A stretch of 64,000 bases of DNA from Nitrospira sp. MA-1 (GCA_032139905.1 JAQJDB010000007.1:1054001-1118000); one strand, 5' to 3'; numbered from the stretch's first letter, positions 27,301 to 35,826 are shown. Translations and numbers: made by a program. The notes: a model not told the origin generated them from the letters alone.

Positions 27301-27663
27301 TTCTTTGGCCAAATACGGCAGCAGGTCTTCTTTGACCATAGGATCATAGGTGAAGGGAAGTGTCTCGGCGTCAGGCTCCAGAAAAAAATCAAAGGGGTTA
27401 TAGACGACCATGTCGGCCACAAGGTCGACTTCCACATGAAATTCCCAAACCTTTTCAGGGTAAATAATCCGTGCAAGATAGTTACCGTGAGGATCCTGTT
27501 GCCAGTTCAGAAAATACCCGGTGGGCTCAATCTTGAGTGCGTAACTCAGTATGGGCGTCCGGCTATGGGGAGCCGGCCGCAGCCGGATGACGTGAGGCCC
27601 CATCTGAACGAGCCGATCGTAGCGATAATGAGTTTGGTGATTGAGTGCGACGTGGAGTGCCAT
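24331..27663 (-). CDS. Transglutaminase-DUF2126 (amidoligase-like) fusion protein
   Basis: The 1110-residue protein combines an N-terminal transglutaminase half (about 1-300) with a long DUF2126 region (about 310-1100). The first half has Cys181 (GRGSCRDTGW), His230 (TDLHAWVEA) and Asp246 (WVGLDATS). DUF2126 holds LTIGGEPTFISIDHPDAPEW, VNIHPAKNWADMV and DGRHTGTGGGNHVVMGG, the latter with a glutamine-synthetase-like ligase character; the region has been predicted to be a COOH-NH2 ligase. One polypeptide may thus both make and break or transfer amide bonds. It is the first gene of the minus-strand operon and is divergent from 27950 across a 286-bp control region. No signal peptide is seen, so it is likely cytoplasmic. 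Confidence 0.9.
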   Translation of the reverse strand: MALHVALNHQTHYRYDRLVQMGPHVIRLRPAPHSRTPILSYALKIEPTGYFLNWQQDPHGNYLARIIYPEKVWEFHVEVDLVADMVVYNPFDFFLEPDAETLPFTYDPMVKEDLLPYLAKEPPGPRLQEWLRSFTAPHEDPTVPFLMSLNQQLKSQIDYVVRMEPGVQTPDETLELGRGSCRDTGWLLVQILRHLGIASRFVSGYLIQLVADVKSLDGPSGADHDFTDLHAWVEAYLPGAGWVGLDATSGLLAGEGHIPLACTPHPLTAAPISGVMDICETTFSHEMSVTRIVETPRVTKPYTEEQWQAIDTFGQRLDQEMAANDVRLTIGGEPTFISIDHPDAPEWNTEAVGDTKRPLAAKLIKHLRERFAPGGLLHFGQGKWYPGEPLPRWAFSLYWRQDGKPIWQEDQFFAEENQASNISADDANHFIQGIANRVEVGTKTIQPVYEDPWHFIGQERKLPENLEPATNNLDDPMARARLAKVYERGLGKPAGYVLPLQRWNAKDGPRRWVTAAWTTRSQHLFLVPGDSPIGFRLPLPSLPVIDPKDYPYIIPTDPFDIRGPLPDPIQESSLQERRLQKLQGEGGPHEPAQVIMGQKSGVGAGGVVRASLTVEPRNGHLCVFMPPLESAEDYLDLVAVVKDTAAELNQPIHLEGYTPPYDPRINVLKITPDPGVLEVNIHPAKNWADMVAITTAIYEEARLCRLGTEKFMLDGRHTGTGGGNHVVMGGSTPADSPFLRRPDLLRSLIAYWQRHPSLSYVFSGLFIGPTSQAPRIDEARHDSLYELELGFAQVPPPNVDAPPLPWLVDRIFRNLLIDVTGNTHRTEICIDKLYSPDGPTGRLGLVEFRAFEMPPHERMSLAQQVLLLALVARFWKSPDQGNLVRWGTQLHDRFMLPHFLAQDLHEVIQEMNRAGYELHEDWFAPHLEFRFPLFGSINYGSLVMEVRQALEPWHVMGEQGAPGGTVRYVDSSVERLQIKLSGSTENRYIIACNGKRVPMTPTGRQGEAVGGVRYRAWQPPNCLHPKIGIDAPLTFDIYDQWAQRAVAGCTYHVVHPGGRNFEHFPVNAYEAESRRLARFHAFGHTAGPYAEPPDTSRPEFPCTLDLRWPA

Positions 27664-27949
27664 GAAGAATTAAGAGCCGATTGAATACCTGTGTTGGTGA
27701 TAAGGAAAGCGGAAGAATGCAATAGCCATCTTCACGTGAACCGATTGAGGAATCTTAGCACCCTCCCTAATCGTTTTGCATCATCCAACTTGATGAGACT
27801 GTGTAATCACCAATCCAACACAAGCGTGGCATGAGCATTTTTCTCCTGTTGAAATTGCCCTTGTCCCGGCCGGCTATGGTACACTCTTTTCCGTAAATTC
27901 CGGCGAGAACGTTTTTTTGCCAAGAGGCCACTGATCAAAGGATAGGGTT

Positions 27950-29410
27950 GTGAAATCGTTATTTGACCGCTATCAGATGAAATCAGGTTTCGATGAAATG
28001 TTTGAGTCGTCCGGCGTTCCGCGTCGTCATTATCGGCGTCTCGTCGAACGGTTACGGAATTTCTCTTCGAAAGATCTGGAATTGAAACGGCGTCAGGCCG
28101 ATCAGGCCTTTTTGCGGCAGGGGATCACCTTTACCGTCTATGGCGATCTCCAACAAACCGAGAAGATTTTTCCCTTTGATCTGATGCCACGGATCATCCC
28201 TGATCTCGAATGGCGAGTCATTGAAGAGGGGATTCGCCAACGCGTCATGGCCTTGAATATGTTTTTAGTGGACTTGTATGGCGATCAACGGATTCTGAAC
28301 GATCAGGTGGTACCTCGCGAACTCATAGAAAGTTCCGTACATTTCCAAAAAGATCTGGTGGGTTTTTGCCCGCCCAAAGAGGTGTTCATCCATGTATCGG
28401 GGATCGATTTAATTCGGAACCATGAAGGCAGCTATTACGTGCTTGAGGATAATCTCCGGACACCTTCAGGTGTGTCGTACGTGCTGGAAAACCGACTGGT
28501 CATGAAGCAACTGTTTCCCAACTTGTTTGCCGACATGCAAGTCCGGCCGGTGGATCAATATCCGACGCAGCTCCTGGAGAATCTCAAGTGGCTGGCTCCC
28601 CTTGGCAAGGAAAATCCCACCGTCGTCCTTCTGACTCCCGGTGTGTTTAACTCCGCCTACTTTGAGCATTGCTTTTTGTCTTTACAAATGGGAATTCAAA
28701 TGGTGGAAGGCCGGGATCTTGTCGTGGAATCTGATGATAAGGTGTATATGAAGACCACTCAAGGTCTCGAGCAGGTGGATGTGATTTATCGCCGGGTGGA
28801 TGATGCCTTCCTCGATCCGGAAGTTTTTCGCAAGGATTCCGTGCTAGGTGTTCCCGGCCTGGTCCGGGCCTATCGGGCAGGAAATGTGGGCCTGGCCAAT
28901 GGCATTGGCAACGGGATCGCGGACGATAAGGCGGTCTATACCTTCGTACCGAAGATGATCGACTACTATTTAAGCGAGAAACCGATTCTGCAGAATGTCC
29001 CGACCTATTTGTGCGGGAATCCTGAAGACCGGAAGTATGTGTTGGATCATCTCGAGTCGTTGGTCGTCAAAGCCGTGGGGGAGTCAGGCGGGTATGGGAT
29101 GTTGATGGGACCCAGTTCGACCAAAGCCGAGCAGGAAGAGTTTCGGAAGAAAATCGAAACCGATCCACGCAGCTACATTGCCCAGCCGGTGGTGACCCTC
29201 TCGCACCATCCCTGTATCGTGGATGGAGAAGAGAACATGCGATTGGTCGGGCGCCATATCGATCTCCGGCCGTTTGTGCTCTGGGGGGAGGAAATTTCCT
29301 TGTCCTTGGGAGGGTTGACCCGTGTGGCCTTAAAGGAAGGCTCCCTGGTGGTGAATTCTTCCCAAGGCGGAGGAAGTAAGGACACGTGGGTTCTCTATGG
29401 GGATGAATAG
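27950..29410 (+). CDS. Circularly permuted ATP-grasp type 2 protein (stand-alone)
   Basis: The 486-residue protein covers the whole circularly permuted ATP-grasp fold: FTVYGDLQQTEKIFPFDLMP, LEDNLRTPSGVSYVLENR, LLTPGVFNSAYFEHCFL, VDVIYRRVDDAFLDPEVF and the C-terminal VVKAVGESGGYGMLMGPSS. It lines up with the N-terminal half of the 864-residue fusion but is closer to the widespread stand-alone type. Predicted activity is ATP-dependent ligation of an amine to a carboxylate. The start is GTG at 27950, preceded by aaagga. The alpha-E gene starts 3 bp after its stop, so they are co-transcribed and probably form a complex. Confidence 0.9.
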   Translation: MKSLFDRYQMKSGFDEMFESSGVPRRHYRRLVERLRNFSSKDLELKRRQADQAFLRQGITFTVYGDLQQTEKIFPFDLMPRIIPDLEWRVIEEGIRQRVMALNMFLVDLYGDQRILNDQVVPRELIESSVHFQKDLVGFCPPKEVFIHVSGIDLIRNHEGSYYVLEDNLRTPSGVSYVLENRLVMKQLFPNLFADMQVRPVDQYPTQLLENLKWLAPLGKENPTVVLLTPGVFNSAYFEHCFLSLQMGIQMVEGRDLVVESDDKVYMKTTQGLEQVDVIYRRVDDAFLDPEVFRKDSVLGVPGLVRAYRAGNVGLANGIGNGIADDKAVYTFVPKMIDYYLSEKPILQNVPTYLCGNPEDRKYVLDHLESLVVKAVGESGGYGMLMGPSSTKAEQEEFRKKIETDPRSYIAQPVVTLSHHPCIVDGEENMRLVGRHIDLRPFVLWGEEISLSLGGLTRVALKEGSLVVNSSQGGGSKDTWVLYGDE

Positions 29411-29413
29411 ACC

Positions 29414-30403
29414 ATGTTGAGTCGAACGGCAGAATCGTTTTTCTGGATCGGGCGCTCGGTGGAGCGGGCTGAATATACCGCCAGGTTCGTGAATGTGCAT
29501 TTTCATTTGCTCACCGAAATCGCAACTCAAGAAGACCAGGCCAATATCTGGACTCGATATTTAGAGGATACCGGGGAACTTGAGGCCTATACCAAAATTT
29601 TTGGGGAAGTGCAGACTCGGCCGGTCATGGAATTTGTTACCCTCTGCCGTGACAATCCGAATTCGCTGACCAATCTGATTGCAGCCGCGAGAAATAGCGC
29701 CCGCGGAATCCAGGATCAGTTGTCCAGCGAAGTCTGGCATTTTATGAATGATTTTTATCTCAGCCTCAAGGGAAAGACCGAACTTGATCTGTGGTCGGAT
29801 ACACACGATTTGCTCAGGTATGTACGGAATACCTGCTACACATTGGACGGGGTTGTCGGCAGCACGATGGTACATGATGAGGGATGGAACTTTTACCGGT
29901 TGGGTCTGAACATTGAGCGGGGTGGTCGGACGGCTCGACTCATTGATATTCCTGTTCTCAGTGATCCCACGACGGAACCCAGGAGAATTTCCGAATATCA
30001 TCAGTGTTTAGCCGCGTTAAAATCAGCCAGCGCCTTCGAGGCCTATCGGAAGTTTTACTCGGCACAGTTGGTGCCGAAACGCATCGTGGAGTTTCTCCTC
30101 TTTCATGATAAATTTCCTCGATCCGTCCGATACACGACGGGACAAATCAGTAAAGTCGTGGAACGGTTAGCCGGAAGTAGTCGGCGGGCCGAAACCCGTC
30201 AGGCGATCAGATTAAGTGGGGCCTTGGCGGCGGATCTGGAATTTGGCAGCTTGCAAGAGGTCTATTCCACAGGTTTATCACTTTTTCTGGGCCAGATGCT
30301 TGAGAATTTTGACCAGCTTTCAAACTTGATCGCGTTGGCATTTTTCCGCACCAGTGGCTATTCGACTTCCTCCCAATCCCAATCCCAAACCCAATCAGTG
30401 TGA
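29414..30403 (+). CDS. Alpha-E domain protein (stand-alone)
   Basis: The 329-residue all-helical protein opens with MLSRTAESFFWIGRSVERAE, the alpha-E signature. It has the conserved Arg/Glu pairs further on (NIERGGRTARLID, EFLLFHDKFPRSVRY). The domain takes its name from conserved helices and acidic residues, and its biochemistry is not established. It is the split counterpart of the C-terminal half of the protein at 21664. A low-complexity Ser-Gln tail (SQSQSQTQS) ends the protein and is probably disordered. Immediate adjacency to the ATP-grasp gene is the usual arrangement. Confidence 0.9.
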   Translation: MLSRTAESFFWIGRSVERAEYTARFVNVHFHLLTEIATQEDQANIWTRYLEDTGELEAYTKIFGEVQTRPVMEFVTLCRDNPNSLTNLIAAARNSARGIQDQLSSEVWHFMNDFYLSLKGKTELDLWSDTHDLLRYVRNTCYTLDGVVGSTMVHDEGWNFYRLGLNIERGGRTARLIDIPVLSDPTTEPRRISEYHQCLAALKSASAFEAYRKFYSAQLVPKRIVEFLLFHDKFPRSVRYTTGQISKVVERLAGSSRRAETRQAIRLSGALAADLEFGSLQEVYSTGLSLFLGQMLENFDQLSNLIALAFFRTSGYSTSSQSQSQTQSV

Positions 30404-30497
30404 GACTCAACAGTGGGAGAGGACAACGTCCCTGTGGGATGTGTCATTACTAACTGTCTGGAGCATAATCTTCCAGGCTTATTCATAGGAGGTCATC

Positions 30498-30836
30498 ATG
30501 AAACAAAAGTTCTTGTTCGTTCTTACGCTTCTCGTCGCCTGTCTGGCTGTCTCAATCAGCCCTGCCCTGGCCGACATCGATGATGGATCGAAGATTACAA
30601 TCACGTCGCCGAAGGATGGAGCTGTGGTGGGGGACACTTTTGAACTTACGTACGAACTTGTCAAAGGTACCCAGGCCGCGCATGGCCATGTCTATCTGGA
30701 CGGTGAACCCCAAAAGGAATTCTCAGGCACATTCGAGGGCCTGAGCAAAGGCAAGCACGAAATCAAGGTGCAGGCCGCGACCCACGATCATGACCACCTC
30801 GCGGCAAGCGACAGCATCTCGGTGACGGTCCAGTAA
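30498..30836 (+). CDS. Exported small protein of DUF4399-like type
   Basis: The 112-residue protein has a signal peptide (1-25, cleaved after SPALA) and a single beta-sandwich-like domain (ITITSPKDGAVVGDTFELTY, AAHGHVYLDGEP). It contains clustered His residues (HGH near 57, THDHDHLAA near 95-103), which could bind metal. The fold suggestion comes from the pattern of alternating strands and resembles DUF4399 and chitin/copper-binding immunoglobulin-like proteins. A good ribosome-binding site (aggaggt) precedes the ATG. It follows the alpha-E gene by 94 bp and may be a separate unit. Function is unknown. Confidence 0.7.
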   Translation: MKQKFLFVLTLLVACLAVSISPALADIDDGSKITITSPKDGAVVGDTFELTYELVKGTQAAHGHVYLDGEPQKEFSGTFEGLSKGKHEIKVQAATHDHDHLAASDSISVTVQ

Positions 30837-30847
30837 CCGGCAAACTG

Positions 30848-30875
30848 TTGCGGGGAGGCCTGGGTCTCCCTGCAA
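30848..30875 (+). terminator. Terminator-like hairpin after the small exported gene
   Basis: The arms TTGCGGGGAG and CTCCCTGCAA pair with one G-T mismatch around an 8-base loop, 12 bp after the stop. There is no T-run, so intrinsic termination is uncertain. Confidence 0.5.
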
Positions 30876-31326
30876 GCAACCGTTCGACCCAGACGTTGCG
30901 ATGTGACTCGACGAGGAGCGGGGGGGCCGGTCAAAGGAGGAATGCCAGGCCGCACGGTATGCTCTTTTCACATAATCTGACGCACTGATTTGGGTGCCGG
31001 ATCCGATTGCTGGACTCCTGAGCAGAATGTCGTGGCCATGGGAAATGGATGGACCCCTGATCGGCTCCTGAACGTTTTTAATATGCCACGGTATTTTTCT
31101 CATGATTCACGGATCAGTGACTGCTGCTAACCGGCCTGCCGAAGCTCCGGCGCAGGCACCGCAGCATTATTCAATCCTTCCGGATACTCTCCTCAGTTCT
31201 GACTTGTCCTCTTTGCTTCACTGGGGTAAGCTTTCCCGTTTCCTTGACAAGGCCTTGCCATCTCAATAACCAGGCGAATAGCCAATCACCGGTATTCGGA
31301 TTGACCGATCAGCATCTCAACCGATC
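30876..31326. other. 450-bp gap before the radical SAM gene; no gene supported
   Basis: Open frames on both strands here have no family features or plausible ribosome-binding site. I also see no tRNA-like cloverleaf or repeat. Confidence 0.4.
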
Positions 31327-33531
31327 ATGTCTGAATTAGCTATCCTCCTGATTATCCCTCCTTTGACTCAACTCAATACGCCGTATCCATCTACGGCCTA
31401 TTTGACAGGGTTTTTGCGGTCACAAGGGTATCGCACGCACCAGGCTGACGTTGGCATTGAGATGGTGTTGGCCCTGTTCTCACGTGGGGGCTTGAGCCGG
31501 GTCTTTGCCGAACTCAGGAAGACTCCACTTGAGGAACTTCCTGGTGAAGCACGACAAATGCTGAGCTTGGAACGCGCATATGTCGAGACAATTAATCCGG
31601 TGATTAGTTTTTTGCAGGGACGAAATCCCACCCTCGCTTCGCGCATCTGTCAGGGCATCTTCCTTCCAGAAGGTCCACGCTTTGCCTCGAAGCATTCAGA
31701 TGACCAAGAAGGAATACATCGTTCACATAATCAGGCCGACCATGCCAAGCATCTGGCAACCTTGTATCTCGAAGATCTTGCCGACCTTGTTCAGGCGACC
31801 ATTACGCCTCACTTTGCATTGAGTCGCTATGCCGAATCCATTGCCATGCAGGCGAATTCCTATGATCGCCTTGAAGAAGCCTTGGGCCAACCCATGAGTC
31901 TCACAGATGAGTGGATGGTCGAAGCGCTCTGGCAGCATGTGGACCGGCATCAACCCGCTGTCGTCGGATTTTCGGTGCCGTTTCCCGGCAATCTGTATGG
32001 CGCACTTCGAATGGGTCAACAATTGCGGGACAAAAAGCCGGAAATCAAAGTGGTGCTGGGGGGAGGGTATCCCAATACGGAGTTGCGCAGGCTGCAGGAA
32101 CCTCGACTGTTTGAAGTCGTCGATTTCGTGACGCTTGACGATGGAGAGCGGCCCTTCCTCTGTTTGTTGGAATACTTGGAGGGAAAACGACGAGAGTCCG
32201 ATCTGTGCCGGACGTTTCTTCGTTCGGGGCGGCATGTCGTCTGGCAGAATGGAGCCAGCGAGCCGGACGTTTCGCAGGTTGAAGTGGGAACCCCAACCTA
32301 CGACGGATTACCTCTCAATCAGTATATTTCCGTGCTGGATACCTTGAATCCTATGCATCGGCTCTGGTCCGATGGGCATTGGAATAAATTAACGGTGGCG
32401 CATGGGTGTTATTGGAAGCAATGTACGTTCTGTGATGTGGGACTGGATTATATTGGCCGGTACGAAGTCTCACCGGGCGAATTGTTGGTGGATCGTATCG
32501 AAGCCCTGATCGCGGAAACGGGAAGTCGCGGGTTTCACTTTGTAGATGAGGCCGCTCCACCAGCGGGTTTGAAAAATCTGGCACTGTCTCTGCTTGAACG
32601 GGACGTCACTATTTCCTGGTGGGGAAACGTCCGGTTCGAACCGGCATTCACGCCGGACCTCTGCCGTCTGCTGGCCGCCTCCGGTTGCATTGCGTTGAGT
32701 GCCGGCTTGGAGGCGGCATGCGATCGTCTGCTGGCTTTGGTCAAAAAGGGCATTACCGTCGACCAAACCGTTCAAGTCGTTCAGGCTTGTCATGAAGCAG
32801 GCATTTTGGTGCATGCCTATCTAATGTATGGGATTCCCAGCGAAACGATCGGTGAAACCATTGAAAGCCTCGAACGTGTGCGTCAATTATTTGCTCATGA
32901 TCTCATACAATCAGCCTTCTGGCATCGATTTACCACCACTGCCCACAGTCCCATCGGCATCAATCCCCAAGCCTATGGCATTCAGCTCGTCGGACCGGCA
33001 TTCGGAGGGTTTGCGGAAAATGATCTGGTTCATGTGGATGCTCTGGCGTCTATGCCGGAATGGATCGGAGAGGGGTTGCGAGCGGCCCTTTGGCATTACA
33101 AAGAAGGGTTGGAATTGACCAGGGATGTCAGGGAATGGTTTCCGGAGCGGGTCCCGAAACCGAAGGTCAAACGCACCTGGGTCCAGCAGGTCTTGGAGAG
33201 CGAACAGCGGGAAGACCATTCCAGGTTAGAGCGAAAATTTGTCTGGATCGGCGGGCAGCCTGATGTTGATCGGGGAAATGGCGAGCAATACAGAATCATG
33301 TTGTCGAACCGAACCACGGATGAAGAAGTGAGGTTAAAGGGAGGCCAGGGCGAATGGTTACTCAATCTCATCGAACGCGCCGTGCCGGTTCATCAAACAG
33401 GGGGACATCGGTATCCCATTTATAAGGAAGTGCGAGCAGGTTTCCCGTTTGGCGGCCCCAAAGGATTCGATAAATGGTGGCAGTCCGCCTCCGCCATTAA
33501 AGCCAGAGCGGTCGGTCTCCTGTTGGTCTAA
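31327..33531 (+). CDS. B12-binding-domain radical SAM protein
   Basis: The 734-residue protein begins like cobalamin-dependent radical SAM enzymes (LLIIPPLTQLNTPYPSTAYL). It has a Rossmann-like B12-binding region (VVGFSVPFPGNLYGALRMGQ, VVLGGGYPNTEL, about 200-300), then the radical SAM core with the cluster Cys at residues 361, 366 and 369 (CYWKQCTFC). The core continues with FHFVDEAAPP, WWGNVRFEP, LSAGLEAACDRLL and YLMYGIPSET. The cluster motif spacing is CX4CX2C rather than CX3CX2C. Such enzymes often methylate or rearrange carbon skeletons; the substrate is unknown. A B12 dependency would tie in with the cobalamin locus 9 kb downstream. The C-terminal 150 residues have no domain that I recognise. 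Confidence 0.85.
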   Translation: MSELAILLIIPPLTQLNTPYPSTAYLTGFLRSQGYRTHQADVGIEMVLALFSRGGLSRVFAELRKTPLEELPGEARQMLSLERAYVETINPVISFLQGRNPTLASRICQGIFLPEGPRFASKHSDDQEGIHRSHNQADHAKHLATLYLEDLADLVQATITPHFALSRYAESIAMQANSYDRLEEALGQPMSLTDEWMVEALWQHVDRHQPAVVGFSVPFPGNLYGALRMGQQLRDKKPEIKVVLGGGYPNTELRRLQEPRLFEVVDFVTLDDGERPFLCLLEYLEGKRRESDLCRTFLRSGRHVVWQNGASEPDVSQVEVGTPTYDGLPLNQYISVLDTLNPMHRLWSDGHWNKLTVAHGCYWKQCTFCDVGLDYIGRYEVSPGELLVDRIEALIAETGSRGFHFVDEAAPPAGLKNLALSLLERDVTISWWGNVRFEPAFTPDLCRLLAASGCIALSAGLEAACDRLLALVKKGITVDQTVQVVQACHEAGILVHAYLMYGIPSETIGETIESLERVRQLFAHDLIQSAFWHRFTTTAHSPIGINPQAYGIQLVGPAFGGFAENDLVHVDALASMPEWIGEGLRAALWHYKEGLELTRDVREWFPERVPKPKVKRTWVQQVLESEQREDHSRLERKFVWIGGQPDVDRGNGEQYRIMLSNRTTDEEVRLKGGQGEWLLNLIERAVPVHQTGGHRYPIYKEVRAGFPFGGPKGFDKWWQSASAIKARAVGLLLV

Positions 33532-33649
33532 GCTGGATTAAAGCTCCTCTGTCATTTCCGACATCATTCACCGGAATCCATCGTTAGGTTTGTCCTCACC
33601 TTCCGGTTACTACCCAGGGTCCATCTGCCAGAAGATTCTGGAGAGAGTA

Positions 33650-33675
33650 CAAGCCCGTTGATATGACTGGGCTTG
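33650..33675 (+). terminator. Hairpin after the radical SAM gene
   Basis: A perfect 7-bp stem (CAAGCCC and GGGCTTG) with a 12-base loop, about 120 bp past the stop and 100 bp before the DUF5069 gene. No T-run follows, so function is only suggested by position. Confidence 0.45.
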
Positions 33676-33775
33676 ATCCTGGGCCGCCATTTCCTTTCAG
33701 GCCCCTCACGAGGTATAACGTAGGAGCCACATTTGACGTTTTCATAGATTCATTTATCACAAAGGAGTATGACCA

Positions 33776-34213
33776 ATGACCACAGCACAATATCCACGCA
33801 GTCCAAAAGAACAAGTCGGCGGGCTTTGCCATCTCGGACGGCTCATCGATAAAATCCGTATGCGCAATGCGGGACAAATTCAAGATTACAATTATTTGAC
33901 GGCGGGGTTCGACAAATACCTACTGGACAAACTGGAAATTCAAGGAGCCGATATTGAAAAGCGGGTGCTGCAAGGTGGTATGGATGGGGAGATTGCCGAC
34001 TGGGTGAAGTCCAACGGGAAAAGCCTGAGTGAAGAAGAAAAGGCCGAATGGAACAACATGGTCCTCACGTTCGGACCAAAGGCTGAAATGGCTCAGAAAG
34101 CATTCGATAGAAATAAAGCGGCCTTGGCTGAAAAGCGTGGGGTTTCAGTGGAGGAACTCTCACACATCACAACCTGGACCGGCCTCATTGACCACGACGA
34201 AGACCGGATGTAG
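33776..34213 (+). CDS. DUF5069 domain-containing protein
   Basis: The 145-residue protein has the DUF5069 opening PRSPKEQVGGLCHLGRLIDK (residues 7-26) and YLTAGFDKYLLDKLEI near 40. The helical remainder ends TTWTGLIDHDEDRM. The family is common in Nitrospirota, Verrucomicrobia and Planctomycetes and has no known function. It lacks a signal peptide and is likely cytoplasmic. A good ribosome-binding site (aaaggag) precedes the ATG. It appears monocistronic. Confidence 0.85.
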   Translation: MTTAQYPRSPKEQVGGLCHLGRLIDKIRMRNAGQIQDYNYLTAGFDKYLLDKLEIQGADIEKRVLQGGMDGEIADWVKSNGKSLSEEEKAEWNNMVLTFGPKAEMAQKAFDRNKAALAEKRGVSVEELSHITTWTGLIDHDEDRM

Positions 34214-34272
34214 CCATTGGCTTAATATCTGGCAGGAAAAATCGGTGCGGCTGGAGAAACACGGGTTCGGGG

Positions 34273-34719
34273 TTAGAGCGGGACTTTGGGCCCACCGGAA
34301 ATATCCTGGTAGGAGAGAATATGGCGGTGACCTTTTCCGTCGTCCTGGATGATCAGTTCCAGAGGCAAATCTTTCGAAAGGTTTAACAGTTTTTCCCACT
34401 GTTCGGAATCCCGTGGGTGGACCGCTAAGGTGGCATCCCCGGGAACGAACTTCCATCCGGTTTCGAACAACGGTCTTGCATCCGATCGTTCTTTCCAATT
34501 CAACCAGAGTGTTTCACGGTCTTTTTCGATATAACGCACGGTGCCCCGGACACCCGTGGGTTCAGAAAAATTGGTAACCCCTTTTATGAAAGTATCCATT
34601 GGGTGAGGTTCAGTTTCGAGCTGAGCATGAGCGATGATGGGTGTGAGGCCCAATCCCATGCATGCGGCAAAGCTTAAGGGAAGGAGACCAGCAAATGGTG
34701 AGAAGCGTCGTGTCGTCAT
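34273..34719 (-). CDS. Exported hypothetical protein
   Basis: The 148-residue protein begins with a basic stretch (MTTRRF) and a hydrophobic segment ending IIAHA, a likely signal peptide. The mature part is a small beta-rich domain (GVRGTVRYIEKDRETLWLNW, LELIIQDDGKGHRHILSYQD) that I do not recognise. The ATG at 34719 is chosen over one 33 bases upstream because the signal peptide begins there. It converges with the DUF5069 gene. No function can be assigned. Confidence 0.6.
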   Translation of the reverse strand: MTTRRFSPFAGLLPLSFAACMGLGLTPIIAHAQLETEPHPMDTFIKGVTNFSEPTGVRGTVRYIEKDRETLWLNWKERSDARPLFETGWKFVPGDATLAVHPRDSEQWEKLLNLSKDLPLELIIQDDGKGHRHILSYQDISGGPKVPL

Positions 34720-34887
34720 GGGAAACCTAACAGGTAAGTGGAAAAATGACATTCTCGATTGTTTATTTTAATCAGAAGCAGAGACGATTCACAAATGCCG
34801 GACTTTTGTGTTTGGCTTGAACTGGGATTTGCTCGAACGCGAAGAAGGTAAGATTTAGTAAGAAACGATGCTTGGTCATTTTTGATT

Positions 34888-35826
34888 ATGGAATACCAAT
34901 ATGAAATTCAGTGTAGAGTTGAAGCGCTTGCTCAAATTGCAATGACATCTATTTCCGCGACATCCTCTTTTCTCCTAGATGAGATTTATTTTTCTCTTTG
35001 GGGTAGGGGGCCGTTTAACGGTAGTAATTTCTGGTTAGCCAAGGTAATTGTTAAGGCAGGAAATAAAAATGAGGCATTTGATTGCTTTAATAAAAAAATG
35101 GCAAGAGTGATACCTCAAATAGCTTTTATTTCTCAATGCTACACTGAGTTTGCTTGTCAGCCTTTTTTGGTGAAGAGATTGGATAAAAATTTTGCCTTTT
35201 TTAGATATGTCCAAGAGTCCCAAGGGGTAGGCTTGATGTTCGGAGATAGGGAGAAAAAGGCATTGGAAATACTTCTCATGGATAAGGTAATCCCTGGTGC
35301 ATTTTATTCCTATTGGAATGATGCAGTTAATACCTTTGGTTATTCCTCTAAAATCCTTTTGCTTTGTGCTGCGTTGGATGCATTGGGTAAAGCCGGTTTA
35401 TCCAGAGAAGATAAGAAATACAAGGAGAAATTTTACCAGAAAATCGAAGAAATTATTGGCCTAGAACTAAAGAAGGACTTGTGGGGAACCAAAGTGGATC
35501 CCAATTCTGGTTTGCGACAAAGATTGGTACATGGAGACTATCTGGGCCAAAATGATGTTGAGAAGAATTATGCCGACCTGTTGCACAAAAGGATTATTAA
35601 GTATTTTAACGAGACAATATTAAAAGGAAAGTTGTTGGAAGAGGATGTTGTTGACCCTCCAAGAAATATTTTTGGTAACAAGGAAGCGTACCAAAATTAT
35701 ATTAGATCTCAGGGAAATAAATCTTTGGATTTAAGAGAGGTTCTATCCGAATTAGAAAAATTTGGAATAAATTCTTTAGAAAATTATGAATGGGTGGATA
35801 ATACTAAATTAACTGAAAACTATTGA
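34888..35826 (+). CDS. AT-rich hypothetical protein with possible HEPN-like C-terminal domain
   Basis: The 312-residue protein is encoded by markedly AT-rich DNA with AAA, ATT and TTT codons favoured, unlike its neighbours. The middle shows a helix with LLLCAALDALGKAG (about 165) and, 60 residues on, LRQRLVHGDYLG. The R-x4-H spacing (RQRLVH) after helical segments is the HEPN-type RNase motif seen in Apea-like proteins. The N-terminal 150 residues (EIYFSLWGRGPFNGSNFWLA) are not recognised. HEPN proteins often act in toxin-antitoxin or antiphage systems, but no antitoxin adjoins. The ATG at 34888 has no clear ribosome-binding site. Confidence 0.65.
   Translation: MEYQYEIQCRVEALAQIAMTSISATSSFLLDEIYFSLWGRGPFNGSNFWLAKVIVKAGNKNEAFDCFNKKMARVIPQIAFISQCYTEFACQPFLVKRLDKNFAFFRYVQESQGVGLMFGDREKKALEILLMDKVIPGAFYSYWNDAVNTFGYSSKILLLCAALDALGKAGLSREDKKYKEKFYQKIEEIIGLELKKDLWGTKVDPNSGLRQRLVHGDYLGQNDVEKNYADLLHKRIIKYFNETILKGKLLEEDVVDPPRNIFGNKEAYQNYIRSQGNKSLDLREVLSELEKFGINSLENYEWVDNTKLTENY

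Noticed and set aside
30723-31103. 126-codon minus-strand open frame after the small exported gene
   Set aside because: It overlaps the coding region of the exported protein and has the composition of an antisense shadow.
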